DNA from: Rhizophagus irregularis
Taxonomy: Eukaryota > Glomeromycota > Glomeromycetes > Glomerales > Glomeraceae
Direction: 5' to 3'
Length of the DNA stretch: 64,000 nt
Assembly (NCBI RefSeq): GCF_026210795.1
Contig: NC_089429.1
Coordinates: 3,968,001 to 4,032,000, forward strand
The notes below the pieces were generated by a model. That model was not told the origin of the DNA. It saw only the letters and a program-made list of their open reading frames with translations, and ran no database searches. The position numbers and the translations under genes were made by a program. Below are positions 24,667 to 36,315 of the stretch, in pieces; within the stretch, counting starts at the first letter, position 1; every line of letters starts with the position of its first letter.

Positions 24667-25210
24667 GAGCTTGCTATTTATCACTGGTGGCAGTGTTGTA
24701 CATGGGACATGTCCCGCCAAAATTTTAATGTTCCAGACATTGTCCTGTCCCATCCACATCCCATCCAAAAATTGTCCAAATTTACAATTTGTCTTATTAA
24801 GACAACACCTAATAGGCTATAATTTATAATTAAGATCACATAATTTTAATATCCCAATATCCTAGACATTGCTAAAATCTTTAGACGTGTCCTGGACTAT
24901 CCCGTCCTGTCCCATCCATGAACATATCCCGTCCCTATGACAACACTGACTGGTAGTGATCATCACCGGTATCACATGATTTTATAAAATTTGTCCAAAA
25001 TTAAGGAATTGACATGTTAATTTCTTTTTATGGGTTTAAATGATATTATACAATCCAAAAAAAGCAATTTTATTTTTCATCAAAAATGGAGAAATACATT
25101 ATACAAGATTCCAAAAAAGGAAATTTTTATGTAGATCACTTAATTCTGGCCAAAATTTTAAAAATTATGTGATACTGATAATGATCACTGCCGGTGATTT
25201 GTAGCAATTT
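24667..25210. mobile_element. MITE-like palindromic element, host of a second MITE
   Basis: The left end GAGCTTGCTATTTATCACTGG and the right end (inverted) TTGCTACAAATCACCGGCAGT are related, and TGATCATCACCGGTATCACA at the left pairs with the segment near 25175-25195. It sits inside an AAAAATAAAG-bearing subrepeat of the foldback element. It is interrupted by the hAT-like MITE at 24691-24948. Exact ends and target duplication are uncertain. Confidence 0.4.
24691..24948. mobile_element. hAT-like MITE, 258 bp
   Basis: Inverted ends CAGTGTTGTACATGGGAC and CAGTGTTGTCATAGGGAC. The flanks are ACTGGTGG (24683-24690) and ACTGGTAG (24949-24956), a 7/8 match to an 8-bp target duplication. The interior repeats GTCC(C/T)(A/G)TCC-type motifs. 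No ORF of its own. Confidence 0.65.
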
Positions 25211-25549
25211 TATAAAAATAAAGTGAATTATATTTTACATCAATTTTTAATATATTTATATTAAAATTTTTTTGTGAATCATTGAATTCAAGACAAATTA
25301 AGGCAAAATTTCAATATATATTTCATTTAAAATTTGGACTTTTCTATATCATTATTTTTATATGTAAATAATTGCAATAAACAATATTAATATAGTAAAA
25401 GTCCAAAATTTTTATATGAAATATATACTGAAATTTTGTATTGATACTCATTTTATCTTGAATTTGATGATTTACAAAAAAAATTTGACATGAAATTATT
25501 AAAAATTCATGTAGAAATATAATTTACTTTATTTTTATATATAAATAAC

Positions 25550-26190
25550 AGGATCTCGGACATCACATATATAACTCATAACTGATCTGCATGAATTTAA
25601 GTACTTTTTGCTCCTGCTAAAATAGATCTAATTTGCTAAAAATCAAATTATCACATTTCAAATTTATATTAATTTGCTAAAACTCAAAATATGAGTTAAT
25701 AATTTTTTCTTTTATTATCAATAAAAAAATAAATGATTAATATAAATTAAACTGCCAATTTTTATAATTAAAATATGTAGATTATAGATAAAATAATAAT
25801 TAATAAAAATAATAAATTAAATAAATAATTATTAAAAAATAAAATGTTGCGAAACTAAACGGACGGGTTTTGGCCCGCATTATGCTTAATTTTGGCCGGA
25901 TTTATACTTAATTTTGGCCAAAATATAACCCGGACCCTGAAACTAATATTTTTAAAAATATTATTTATAAAGTTAAAAAAAAAGGATAAGTTAAATTTAA
26001 AAAAAAGTACCAATTTGCTCAAATATAAAATATGACTTTGTAAAATCAATACAATTTGCTAAAACTCATAATTATGACTATTAATTAATTTTCAATCAAT
26101 TTGCTCTATCTAAAATTATGAGTTTAACCTAATTTTGATTGAATTTGCTAAAACTCAAATGTAAGTTATATATGTGATGTCCGGAGTCCT
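25550..26190. mobile_element. hAT-like MITE, 641 bp
   Basis: Left end AGGATCTCGGACATCACATA, right end (inverted) AGGACTCCGGACATCACATA, each bordered by TAAATAAC (25542-25549 and 26191-26198), an exact 8-bp target duplication. It interrupts an inverted 180-bp subrepeat. The interior repeats TTTGCTAAAACTCA several times. No transposase. Confidence 0.75.
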
Positions 26191-26729
26191 TAAATAACTG
26201 TAATAAATGATATTCACATAATAAAAGTTCAAAATTTTTATAAGAAATATATACTGAAATTTTGCATTGATGCACATTTTAATTTAAATTTGATGATTTA
26301 CAAAAAAAATTTGACATGAAGTTATTAAAAATTCATGTAAAAATATGATTCACTTTATTTTTATATATAAATAATTGTAATAAATGATATCCACATAGTA
26401 AAAGTTCAAAATTTTTATATTAAATAGATACACATTTTATCTTGAGTTTAATGATTTACAAAAAAAATTTGATATGAAAATATTAAAAATTTGTATAAAA
26501 ATGTGATTCACTTTTATTATATGAAAAATTATATATTTTAAAAATGTAAAAAATACACTTATATTGTATTTAAATTTTAATTTAAATATATTTTAAGTAG
26601 AATTTAAGTACTTGAACAAAATATAAGTATATTAAAAATATATTTTAAGAATATTTTAAGCATGTCGACGAGTAGGCTATTTTTTCGATCGTTTAAGGTT
26701 TATTAGAAATGTAATCTCCCCTTTATATT

Positions 26730-26913
26730 TTTTTTTATTTTTTTTTATTTTTTAGCTAAGGTAATGCAATTTGTGAGTTTATTAATTATATGTAAGAATA
26801 TAAAAAAAACATCTGTTATATAACTAATTTATTAAAACTTCAAACCAGTTTCCCATCCATAAGATTGCTCCTATACCCTACCATTACCTTATGAAATTCA
26901 CCTATATCCTTTA
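26730..26913 (-). mobile_element. tRNA-like SINE, copy 2
   Basis: On the minus strand it starts near AAGGATATAGGTGAATTTCA and ends in an A-rich tail (T-rich on the plus strand, 26730-26750). It is flanked by AATCTCCCCTTTATATT at 26713-26729 and 26914-26930, an exact 17-bp target duplication typical of LINE-mobilised inserts. ATGGTAGGGTA and CTGGTTTGAAG stand where tRNA A and B boxes would be. It lies inside the right arm of the foldback element. Confidence 0.65.
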
Positions 26914-27196
26914 AATCTCCCCTTTATATTAATGTATAGTGATTCTTTTAAGTATAATAAAAAAAAAAAAATTTTAAGCATTTTTAAGCATATTATAAGT
27001 ATATTGTAAAATTAAATTGATACTTATTTTAAATATATTTTAATAAAAAATTTAAATGTATTTAAATATAAATACTTTTTATAGAGAAATAGTAAATAAA
27101 TAATAATATTAAAATATTTCTAAAATTAAAGTAAAAAATTCAAATACACTTTTTTAATAAATTTATCTTTATTTTATATATATATATATATATATT

Positions 27197-27287
27197 TTTT
27201 AATGATTTATATATGCTTTATTGATATGTAGTTTATATACTATACAAATAAATTATCATAAGCTATATCCACCCAGTTGATCCGCTT
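27197..27287 (-). mobile_element. 3' tail of a LINE, minus strand, MITE-free copy
   Basis: The reverse complement of this stretch matches the 3' UTR of the adjoining LINE (about 30655-30711 plus 31018-31046): GGGTGGATATAGCT…, GTTTGTATGGTATATAAAC-like sequence, then AATAAAGCATATATAAATCA. It retains a single GTTTATAT (27231-27238) where the other copy has the hAT-like MITE. It abuts the truncated 5' end of the plus-strand LINE at about 27288. Confidence 0.6.
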
Positions 27288-27299
27288 TTGGTAGAAATA

Positions 27300-28182
27300 C
27301 AATAAACAAAAGATAGCGGCTATGAAATGAAAGTTAACTGGCCGAATGATATTAATGATCCTAAAACATGGATGCAATACAGGCTTCAGGTCCCCGTATA
27401 AGCATATATGGATGATACGGTATTTTTAGAATCCTCAAAATACAAAAAATAGTAGATATTGCAAATGAATTCTACTTGATTAATGATATTGATATTAACA
27501 TTAAGAAGTCAGAAATGATAATCATCAACCTGACAGTGGAAAGACACGAATAAACCATTGAACTAGATCAGGATCATTCTATAGTTCAAGCCACAGATGA
27601 TGAAATAAGGTATCTCAAGGTCTGGTTCTTCAACAAACTGAATAGGCGACGATGGATGCAACGCCTGTCCACTATAGTAAAGAACTTTTGTGATACAGTC
27701 CGTAGGAAATTCGTTCCAGCTGGTCAATGTATATACTTAATCAATAGGGTATTAATACCTAGATTGACATACATAGCTCAAATCATGACATTGACAGAGC
27801 AAGATTGGAATTACGTATTTGCTCCAGTAATGAAATTGGTTAAAAACTGGATGAAATTACCTAAGAATACACCTTCGTCATTATTGTTTTATGAGGGTGT
27901 CTCATCAGTTTGGATCATCTATGGAAAATCTATTGCATCAATATTATAACAGATTTAACGATTAGACTGAATAGTGATTCACACGCAGCGATATCTACAC
28001 ATATTAGACTCAGAGATGCGCAGCTTAAATCACTCATCACTGATCCGATTTTTGACTGCGATCTTTACGTAATGCCTTGGATAAAACCTCAAATTCAGAA
28101 AAACGTTTCATTTAATGTTTTGGTAATAGGCAAAGCTCTCAACATATCAATGGCGATAAACCTGATTGATAGATCAACTTGA
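27300..28182 (+). pseudogene. Partial LINE reverse transcriptase
   Basis: Broken frames encode AYMDDTVFLESS (27405-27440; the catalytic YMDD), an EIRYLKVWFFNKLNRRRWMQ segment, and then the thumb in 27656-27949 and 27910-28182 (CIYLINRVLIPRLTYIAQIM is the clearest block). Several stops precede and follow these frames. The missing upstream part of the RT was probably lost by 5' truncation on insertion. No activity is expected. Confidence 0.65.
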
Positions 28183-28685
28183 AGTATTTCAGAAGGAAAA
28201 GAGCCATTATTAGAGTTCTTTAAGCAATATCTGCTTACGAAGTACATATACTGGATCAACCAAAGCTCACATTACCCAATATTCTATATTGATCAATTAT
28301 TTATTAGGGGTAAATATCTTATAACATGGAAGCAATACCGTAAATTAGCACTACTCCCAATATAAAAAAGGGTAGCTAGATGGTATCGTGAGGTGGCCCA
28401 TTTGTGCACATCCAGAATTGATAACATAACAGTAACAGATGATCTGGAACTTGCTGAAGTTAATTATTGAGCATTTTTACTGGACATTATACCAGACGCG
28501 CATCGTAAACAAGTTATTTTTATTCAGAAACCCCTGGCTGATTCAGATGCATGATTAATAGGCAAAATTAACAAGATACGACATCACGTACAGGGATTTC
28601 AGTAAATTATCGTCCGAGATACAATGATAATGGTGTAATTGGATGGCAGGACATGTGACGATCCATACCAGCTTACTGTTGTAAA

Positions 28686-29786
28686 GTGGCAATATTAGAT
28701 AAAGGATTTAATATGCGTGGCTGGAGTTTTCCTAGTGAATGGCTGTCATCAACTCATCAACCTAACATCACGATACTTGAAGATAAGTTACCAATAGTAT
28801 CAGCTCAAAACCCTATAATTAGCCTACCATTGGTTCAGAACATATGGGTTCACAGATGGATAGATGATGATATCCTGAAAGCACAACTAATGGATATTAG
28901 AAATAAACTACTAGCAGAGAGAACATCGGTAGAATATTATACAGATGGTTCGTTCAGGCCAAGCACCCCTACATCAATGGGTAAACAAGATCCCAATTTA
29001 GTGTATACAGACATGGGTACAACGTTTTGTGTTAATAATGAACCTGCTTTGTCAGTCCAAGCAAATGTATCACTATGGCCCTCTTCTACACGTTCAGAAT
29101 TAGTGGCTATTTTTCTGGCATTACTCACAGGTCCTATGAATGCTAAAATCAAGATTTATACAGACAGCCAAAGCATCATTTACAAGATTAACAATCAACA
29201 TAATAAATCGGACAGAAAACTATTGAAGCAGTTTAATTCTTTATTATTACTTAAGATAGATATTTTTTTACAGGAAAAAAAGATGAATCTAGTATTGGTG
29301 AAAGTTAAGGGACATAGTGGAGATGTTATGAATGAAATGGTAGATGAATTAGCTAAAAACACAAGTAACAGCAGCTGTTACTTCAACAACAGGTTTAACT
29401 ATAGCAATAGGACAGTTAGATTTTTTCCAATTTTTAAACAGATTCCAATTGAATACAACTTAAGAAAATTTATCAAAACTCTAATGAATACCAGAGTGGC
29501 AGCAGAATGGTCAATGCTAAAAACCAATGGACATGGAATACCAATTGCCTGGAACATAACTTGGAATTTAATTCATAGATATAAAGGGTTTAATTGTATT
29601 TCAGTTAAAAAACATTGGCATTTAATATTTATTATTAAACTATTTGCTAAAATTCTCCCTTTAGGTACTACTCTAATACAGCGAAAACCAGATATATATA
29701 AAGATTTTGTTTGTTCTAGGTGTAATGCTAACAAAGAAGAAGACATATATCATTTTATTGAATGCAATGCCAATAAGGATCTATAG
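28686..29786 (+). CDS. LINE RNase H domain
   Basis: 366 residues. RNase H blocks: VEYYTDGSFRP, SSTRSELVAIFLA, KIYTDSQSIIYKI and MVDELAKNTS, preceded by VLVKVKGHSGD. All four acidic positions are kept. The C-terminus has CSRCNANKEEDIYHFIECN, a zinc-binding-like cluster, and then a stop at 29784-29786, after which the frame restarts at 29847. It closely parallels the minus-strand RNase H at 18530-19882, so the two LINEs are related. Confidence 0.75.
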   Translation: MAILDKGFNMRGWSFPSEWLSSTHQPNITILEDKLPIVSAQNPIISLPLVQNIWVHRWIDDDILKAQLMDIRNKLLAERTSVEYYTDGSFRPSTPTSMGKQDPNLVYTDMGTTFCVNNEPALSVQANVSLWPSSTRSELVAIFLALLTGPMNAKIKIYTDSQSIIYKINNQHNKSDRKLLKQFNSLLLLKIDIFLQEKKMNLVLVKVKGHSGDVMNEMVDELAKNTSNSSCYFNNRFNYSNRTVRFFPIFKQIPIEYNLRKFIKTLMNTRVAAEWSMLKTNGHGIPIAWNITWNLIHRYKGFNCISVKKHWHLIFIIKLFAKILPLGTTLIQRKPDIYKDFVCSRCNANKEEDIYHFIECNANKDL

Positions 29787-29846
29787 CCTGTAATTAAAAG
29801 CAGAATGCAAGATGATGTAATTCATATAATTCAAAAATAGAGTAAT

Positions 29847-30407
29847 ATGTCAAAAAATACATCTAAGGCTATAAGAGAAAAATTAGACCAGATACTAGGA
29901 TCTCAACATGACAACAACAAATTTATTGACTTTTGCTTTCTTGCTTTGGAAACTAAAGTTAACACTAATTTTTCCAAAGTATCAAAACAGTTATTTGGAT
30001 TTTCAGAGTCAACAAACATTTTATTTTTGGCCTCACTTCTGGACTCCTTTATTATTCATTTTAAAGAACTAATTTGGCTGCCAAGATGTAATGCTACTAT
30101 TGCATGGGAAAAGGCTAGAAATATTAGAAGAAAAGACAAGTTAAATGAATCTGAATATATGGATCATTATTTAAAATCCTCTCACCAACAGGATAATCAT
30201 TCAAGACAGGATAAACATCTCTCAAAGAAGAATAATTTACCAATTTCACAGAAAGGTCAAACAGTAGTACTTGATGATATTCTTTTTGAGCTGGATTCAG
30301 TACAATCTGAAAACTCAGTGAATGAAAATTTCATTTTATCAAAGTACTATAGAATGGGAAAAAAAGCTCAGGATCAGATGTGCTTACTGATTAGTAATAA
30401 CTGGTAA
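29847..30407 (+). pseudogene. C-terminal part of the LINE ORF2 protein
   Basis: 186 residues in a frame separated from the RNase H ORF by a short stop-containing gap. The segment FKELIWLPRCNATIAWEKAR corresponds to FKELLWKPRCEQVILWEKR at the end of the LINE at 18530-19882, which shows it is the natural C-terminus. The tail is hydrophilic. Function unknown. Confidence 0.6.
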
Positions 30408-30711
30408 TATAGTTGGGCTTACAAGAAGACAAAAAATATTATTGATAATGTTATAGCAGACCTAATAACAATATAACTATTAATATTCTGAATTTAAATA
30501 CAGCAATTCTGAAAGGAATAAGGAATGGGAAAAAAAAAAATATATATATATATATATATAATATATAATATATAATAATAATAATAATATATAATAGATA
30601 GATAAATATAGTATTACTAATTTTTATTTTTTTATTTGTTTTAGCATTTTGATGATTGCATCCTTATGGGTGGATATAGCTCATAATAATTTGTTTGTAT
30701 GGTATATAAAC

Positions 30712-31009
30712 AGGACCCCAGATATCTAATATAAAGGTTATAATGGACTTTTGGCCAAAAACACCACTTTTTGCTGAAACTCAAAAAATCGTTTTTTGTA
30801 AATATCTCAGCATCCAGTAATTCAATTTTAATGAACTATTTTTTATTTTGTAGCCCTCATTTAGCTCTACAATTTAAAAAAATGTTCATCAAAATTGGAC
30901 CACTGGATGCCGAGATATTTACAAAAAACGATTTTTTGAAATTCCTGAAAAATGGGCCAATCTGCCGAAAGTGTGACTTATGACCTGTTTTGGAGATATC
31001 CGGGGTCCT
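30712..31009. mobile_element. hAT-like MITE, 298 bp, with empty site in the same window
   Basis: Ends AGGACCCCAGATATCT and AGGACCCCGGATATCT (inverted), bordered by ATATAAAC at 30704-30711 and 31010-31017. A long internal foldback is visible: AAAATCGTTTTTTGTAAATA and its mirror around 30910-30940. It sits in the 3' UTR of the LINE. The related LINE tail at 27197-27287 has one ATATAAAC and no insert. Confidence 0.85.
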
Positions 31010-31129
31010 ATATAAACTTGATATCAATAAAGCATATATAAATCATTAAAAAAAAAAAAAGTATATGTTACTATTACCTTTTTTTCCTCAAAAACTGACT
31101 TTGCTGAAACTTGGAGTTTACAATCGATA

Positions 31130-31930
31130 TTGATTAGATATCGCAATGATATCATTACGATATCATTACGATATTTTGATAAAAAATAGATTTGACATCG
31201 TTAAGTTAGTCGTAACTGTATTTATTTGACATTGATTAGTTTGATATCTCTGTGATATCGCTGTGATCATTATGCGATGTAAATATTATCACGTAACCAC
31301 ATCGTAGTGATGTCGTATTAACATTGAATTAATATTACAACAATATTTGACATTTATTTGATATCGTAACCATGTCGTATTAACGTAGTGATATCATATT
31401 AACATCGAATAATATTCAAAAATATTTTATCTATTTGATATCGTAACCACATCGTAGTGATATCGTATTAATATTGAATTAATATTACAAAATATTTGAC
31501 ATTTTATTTGATATCATAATCACATCGTAGTGATATCATATTAACATCGAATTAATATTGCAAAAATATTTTACATCTATTTGATATCGTAACCACATCG
31601 TAGTGATGTCGTATTAATATTGAATTAATATTACAAAATATTTGACATTTTATTTGATATCGTAATCACATCGTAGTGATATCATATTAATATCGAATTA
31701 ATATTGCAAAAATATTTTACACCTATTTGATATCGTAACCACATCGTAGTGATGTCGTATTTACATTGAATTAATATTACAAAATATTTGACATTTTATT
31801 AACTACATCATAATAATATCATATTAATATCGAATTAATATTACAAAAAATGTTTTACATTTATTTAATATCATAACTACATCGTAATGATATTATATTA
31901 ACACCGAATTAACATCACAAAAATATTTTT
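31130..31930. repeat. Minisatellite, unit about 73 bp, about ten copies
   Basis: Units contain (A/G)TAACCACATCGTAGTGAT(A/G)TCGTATTAA and TTGAATTAATATTACAAAAT. CACATCGTAGTGAT recurs near 31296, 31447, 31521, 31594, 31667 and 31740. Neighbouring units alternate (CC versus TC, GTCG versus ATCA), so a dimer of about 147 bp is a higher-order unit. The repeat is rich in GATATC palindromes. Confidence 0.7.
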
Positions 31931-33229
31931 ATTGTAATATATGTTTATTATTTATTATACATTAATAATAATCATTTTTTATTAGTGGATTATTATGGGT
32001 GAGTGGAGTACGTTTCTTTTCTTCCTTTTTTTTTTTATTCTTTTCTTCTCTTTTTTGTTCTTTTCTTCTATTCTTTTCTTCTCTTTTTTATTTTTTTCTT
32101 CTTCTTTTTTATTTTTTTCTTCTCTTTTTTATTTTTTTCTTCTCGTATGTGAGTGGATGGATACGTCATTTTCAATTTTAAAATATATATATATATATAT
32201 ATAAAAAATAAAAAAAACAATCATGATTAATAAAATGTACTCTTTGTAAAATATATTTAAAATTTAATACATAACCTTGGAATAATAGTTAGAGCAGGTA
32301 ATTCCGGGATTTTGTAAAGAATAATAAAAATGATAATATTTTTAAGTTAGTTCTTTCTTTAAATTTTTTTGAAAGTGGTTTGTTTCTTAAAATCATAATA
32401 TTGTAAAAAAATGCTGGTTGCTACGACTGACAGATAACGACAAATTGTCAGGCTACCCCAGACAAAGTAATTGGAAGGCGGAAAATGCCATAAATATCCA
32501 GCCCTATTTTACAACATTTTCTTCCAGGCTAAAGCAAATATTACAAAAGAAATTGCAAATATATTTAACAAGCAATAGATACATGGCCGTTGAAAAATAT
32601 ATTCACATTTATACCACAGTCTAACAAAAAAATACTCAAACCACAACATATTGTAAAAAAAATATGAAAAATACGCGTATATCCTATTTTCATACCTTGC
32701 TTAACAGCTCCACTATTTATTTAAAAAACGGCTTTTTTCTCTTTTGTATGTGGGTAGGTGGGTACATTTTTCCTTTCTTTATTCTTTTCTTTTGTATGTG
32801 AGTGGCGGGTACATTTTCTTTTCTTTATTCTTGCTTTTATTCTTGCTTTTTGTATGTGGGTGTCTTACTAGTTACTATGTTGAATATATAAACTAAAGTG
32901 TCCCAAAGTATTGTTAATATTGTAAAAAGATAATATAAGTATACTTTAAAAAGAAAAAAGAAGAGACGAACTAAAATACCGTAAAGTATTAATATAAAAG
33001 ATAAGAGAAAAGCGTATTTTTGAAAATAAACAAAAAAAATCTCATTAATAAACGCGAATTTTAGCTATTTTTAGTTATCACATGCATGATATCACATGCA
33101 TGTAATTAAAGTAATTTTAATTGGTTAATTTTAATTTATTATTACATCATGCATATGATTTTATTGGTTAAAATTTTATACGATACAAATTAAAATAATT
33201 ATTTTATTATATTTATATAATTAATATAA
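31931..33229. other. Low-complexity spacer
   Basis: Polypyrimidine tract TTTTCTTCTC-type at 32015-32140, then motifs such as TTTTGTATGTGGGT repeated at 32740-32865. A short ORF at 32418-32624 has no recognisable feature. No gene supported. Confidence 0.5.
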
Positions 33230-33628
33230 TTATATGGCTGTAAAATAAAAATTATTTTTTATCCAAATTCTATTTGTAGTATCATGATTTGGTAGTTGGC
33301 ACCTTTCTGAATTACAATTATGAATAAAATGTACTTTTTGAACATTATCTATTACAGTAATTGGAAAAATACGTCTCCATTTATCTCCTGTTGCTTGAAG
33401 ACGGTAAAGTGGACATTTTAATACTGAATGTTCAACCATAGTATCTTCAAACCAATCTACAACAATAAATGCATAATATTTGTTATTATTATCCTTATGT
33501 TGAAAGATACCTTTGATTATTGCATAAGATTCTTCATGATCTTCTTCATAAATTGTGATAAAATCATTGAGATGTAGGTGAACTTTTGAAAGGATACCAT
33601 TTTCTTCTTCAATCATATATGATGCAAA

Positions 33629-34111
33629 TAGTGCTCCAAAACGAGTCGAGTTGACTCGTGAGTTGGTCAAGTTGAGTCGAGTCGAGTTGAAAATTACAAT
33701 CAAATCGAATCGATTCGAGTCGAGTTAATAATTTAATAAAATCGAGTCGAGTCGAGTTAAGCCGAATTAAGCCAAATTTATGGAATTTCCTTTTTTGGAA
33801 ATTATGTTACACAAAATCCGAGACGAAATTTTTTTGAAAATTACAAAAATGGAATTTTGTGGAACGGCTATCGCCAAAAAAGGAAATGATCGGCATAGCC
33901 GAATAAAATCACGTGATTTAATTCGACTCGGTTTGACGGGCCAACTCGACTCGAATCAAGTCGAGTTTATATTTTTATAATTTTAACTCGACTCGACTCA
34001 ACTCGATTTAACTCGAGTCAAATCGAGTTTACATATAACTCGACTCGATTTAACTTGAGTCAAATCGAGTTTACATATAACTCGACTCGACTCGACTCGT
34101 TCGGAGCTCTA
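33629..34111. mobile_element. hAT-like MITE built of GAGTC repeats, inside the decayed gene
   Basis: Ends TAGTGCTCCAAAACGAGTCG and (inverted) TAGAGCTCCGAACGAGTCGA, bordered by GATGCAAA (33621-33628) and AATGCAAA (34112-34119). Both arms are arrays of GAGTCGAGTT or its complement. The middle (33784-33917) is a different repeat also found at 51050-51175. Target-site flanks are coding sequence of the host relic. Confidence 0.65.
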
Positions 34112-36315
34112 AATGCAAATTTGTACCAACTAATTGAAGAGTTTATAAGTGCCGCCTCAAACTTCATATCCACATAAGATAAAAACAATTCAGTTTTAAA
34201 ATTATGTAAAGTTAAAAGAAGTTTATCACGTTCCTGCTTTGACATTCTTTTTTTTAATGAAATATTGGAAATAAAGTTTACTGGAGATATAACTAAATTA
34301 AAAGATTAGTAAATATAAATATCAAACATGTACTACTATATGCAATAAAATATTTACTTTTTGTATTATCATCATCATCTTGAACTTGTTCAGTTGCTTC
34401 AGTTGAATATTTATCTTCTGTAACATACCAATTTAAAAATAATTGTCCAAAATTTGAATTTGTAAATCCAGTACAAGATCTATTAAATCTTGGATCAATA
34501 CCACCATCTGCTAAATGTCGAATTGCAAATAAAGTATTGTAACGCTTTAATAAATCCAAATCTATATTTTTGAATACGATGGACCATTTCTTTTATACCA
34601 ACTTGGGTATTAATAAGTGTTCCAAAGGTTTTAGCATGCATCAAAAGATGCATATTAACGTGTATATTTGGTAAATTAACAAAATTTACAAAAACCTATA
34701 AAAAGTAAAATATTGTTAATTATTTGAAATTATTCCATATTTCAATATCAAATTTGTAACTATACCTTTGGAAGGATTGAAAACTCTTCTTCAAGACATT
34801 GTTGCAATTTCTCATAGCTATCTGATGTAAATTTCTCGTTAAAAACCGCTTTCATAGTTTTTGCAACATGTATCCAACAAGATATAATAATTTTTGGAAC
34901 TGAACTAACTCGAAATGCATCAATTCTTTGTTGAATCATGGCTGTTTCATTACGGTTGATACTTGATTCTTTTAAAAACTGGTTTAACAAAAATGGCATA
35001 ATCATAGCTAATCTAAGTAAATCTGACATCATAAAACTATTGTAGTGAGTAATCGGATTTGGTAAGCGAGACCATCTTTTTGGGATTTCAAAATTTTTCC
35101 AAATTTCGATAAAATTATCTTCTTCTTTTCGTGAAAATAATTCACAAGTTAATTTTAGTAGCCGCCCAATCTTTCCTGCAGTCGCATGATAAACATCCTG
35201 CAGCGTCTGTAAATGTCTTTCCCTTTTTAATTTATCTAAAATACTAGGTAATGATCGTATTTTAAGATTTCTTCGTCTGTAATATGATGATAACGTAATG
35301 TTGTTACGATATCCTGATTGTGAGCACTCAATGATTCTTTAGTAGTTTTACAAGTACAACAACCCTTATTTGCATTATGTCTAAATTTATTTTTTAAACA
35401 ATTTTAATAGTTGTCATAAAATTATATTATTATATTATTAACTAAATTGAAAAAATACCTTAATACTCCTGTCAAATCGTTACCTTGAGGTAAATCTGCC
35501 GTAACAACGCCTAAACCAGCAATTATCCATGCATCTTGTTCTTGCACCTTTCCTTTCTCTAATTCCTTCATTTCTGAAATGAATGGTATCATAAATTCGT
35601 CAAATTTTCCTCCAAATGGAATAAACCCAATAACAAAATGGTTCTTTATTAGCTTTCTTTGATGTGCTGGCATATTTCCAAACTGTACATAAGCATCACC
35701 TAGAGAATGATATACATTTCTAAATGTACCAAAATCATCATAATAAAGATCTAAAAACAGCTTATAGATTGGCATAGATGATGATGGTGGATTTCTGATA
35801 GAAATGTAATCAGATGGATGTAGGTATGAAAGCTTTACATTACAAACGTGCCAACGGTTATTACATTTATAAATTATTTCACTAATCTGCAATGAACCAT
35901 CAGGAATATTTTGATGTTGAAACATCATCAATATAGTTACTTTTTCTAAAATTTGAGAAGTCATTATAATTAAAAATGGTTCGTCTTGTAACCATACTTC
36001 ACTGGTAATAGAACAACGTTGTCTTGGTAACCTTTTTAAATTTCTGGGTAAATCTCTATATTCCAAAATTTTTTGAATTTATAACTGATAATATCCATCA
36101 TCATTTTTAAAATTGATCTTAATCTTCCAAGTTTTTTTTGACCATTATCATCATGATAGTAAACAAAATCACCAGATCGGTACAATACTATTTATTAAAA
36201 ATAACTTTAATAAATATTATCAATGATAATAAATTATAATTGTATCAAAGTGTATTATTTTATAACCTTCTGATATTAATATTTCGTGTTGTCCAAAAAG
36301 TGGGGATTCCCTCCA

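Larger units (their letters stand above)
17614..27084. repeat. Long inverted-repeat (foldback) element split by later insertions
   Basis: The left arm begins CTATAAAAAGTCTTTATACT, and the right arm ends with the reverse complement of a similar sequence (…ACTTTTTATAG, 27074-27084). Both arms continue with AAGTATATT-type tracts and then about 180-bp subrepeats (AAAGTGAATCATATTT…AAATTTTTTTGTAAATCATTAA…). Left-arm units lie at 17815-18000 and 24290-24665; inverted units lie at 25370-25549, 26191-26400 and 26390-26545. Later insertions are a LINE (18001-24289), two hAT-like MITEs, one further MITE and a SINE. Removing them leaves about 1.7 kb. No coding region belongs to the element itself. Confidence 0.5.
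27288..31058 (+). mobile_element. 5'-truncated LINE
   Basis: It starts in the RT palm (a DPLLVEIQ-like segment) and ends with AATAAAGCATATATAAATCA and poly-A at 31047-31058. The RT remnant, linker and RNase H follow in that order, with many stops in the RT part and a more intact RNase H. The 3' UTR carries the hAT-like MITE at 30712-31009. An AT microsatellite (TATATA, then TAATAA) lies at 30530-30600. Confidence 0.75.

Noticed and set aside
25030-25130. Third copy of the repeat shared by 33.8 and 51.05 kb
   Set aside because: Only a short AAAAAAGGAAATTTTTATGT-like piece agrees; too weak in AT-rich sequence.
31130-31930. CRISPR-like array
   Set aside because: Units are continuous and vary throughout; there are no unique spacers between conserved repeats and no cas genes, and the organism is eukaryotic.
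31995-32204. Phe/Ser-rich ORFs that look like membrane proteins
   Set aside because: Low-complexity polypyrimidine tract, not a gene.
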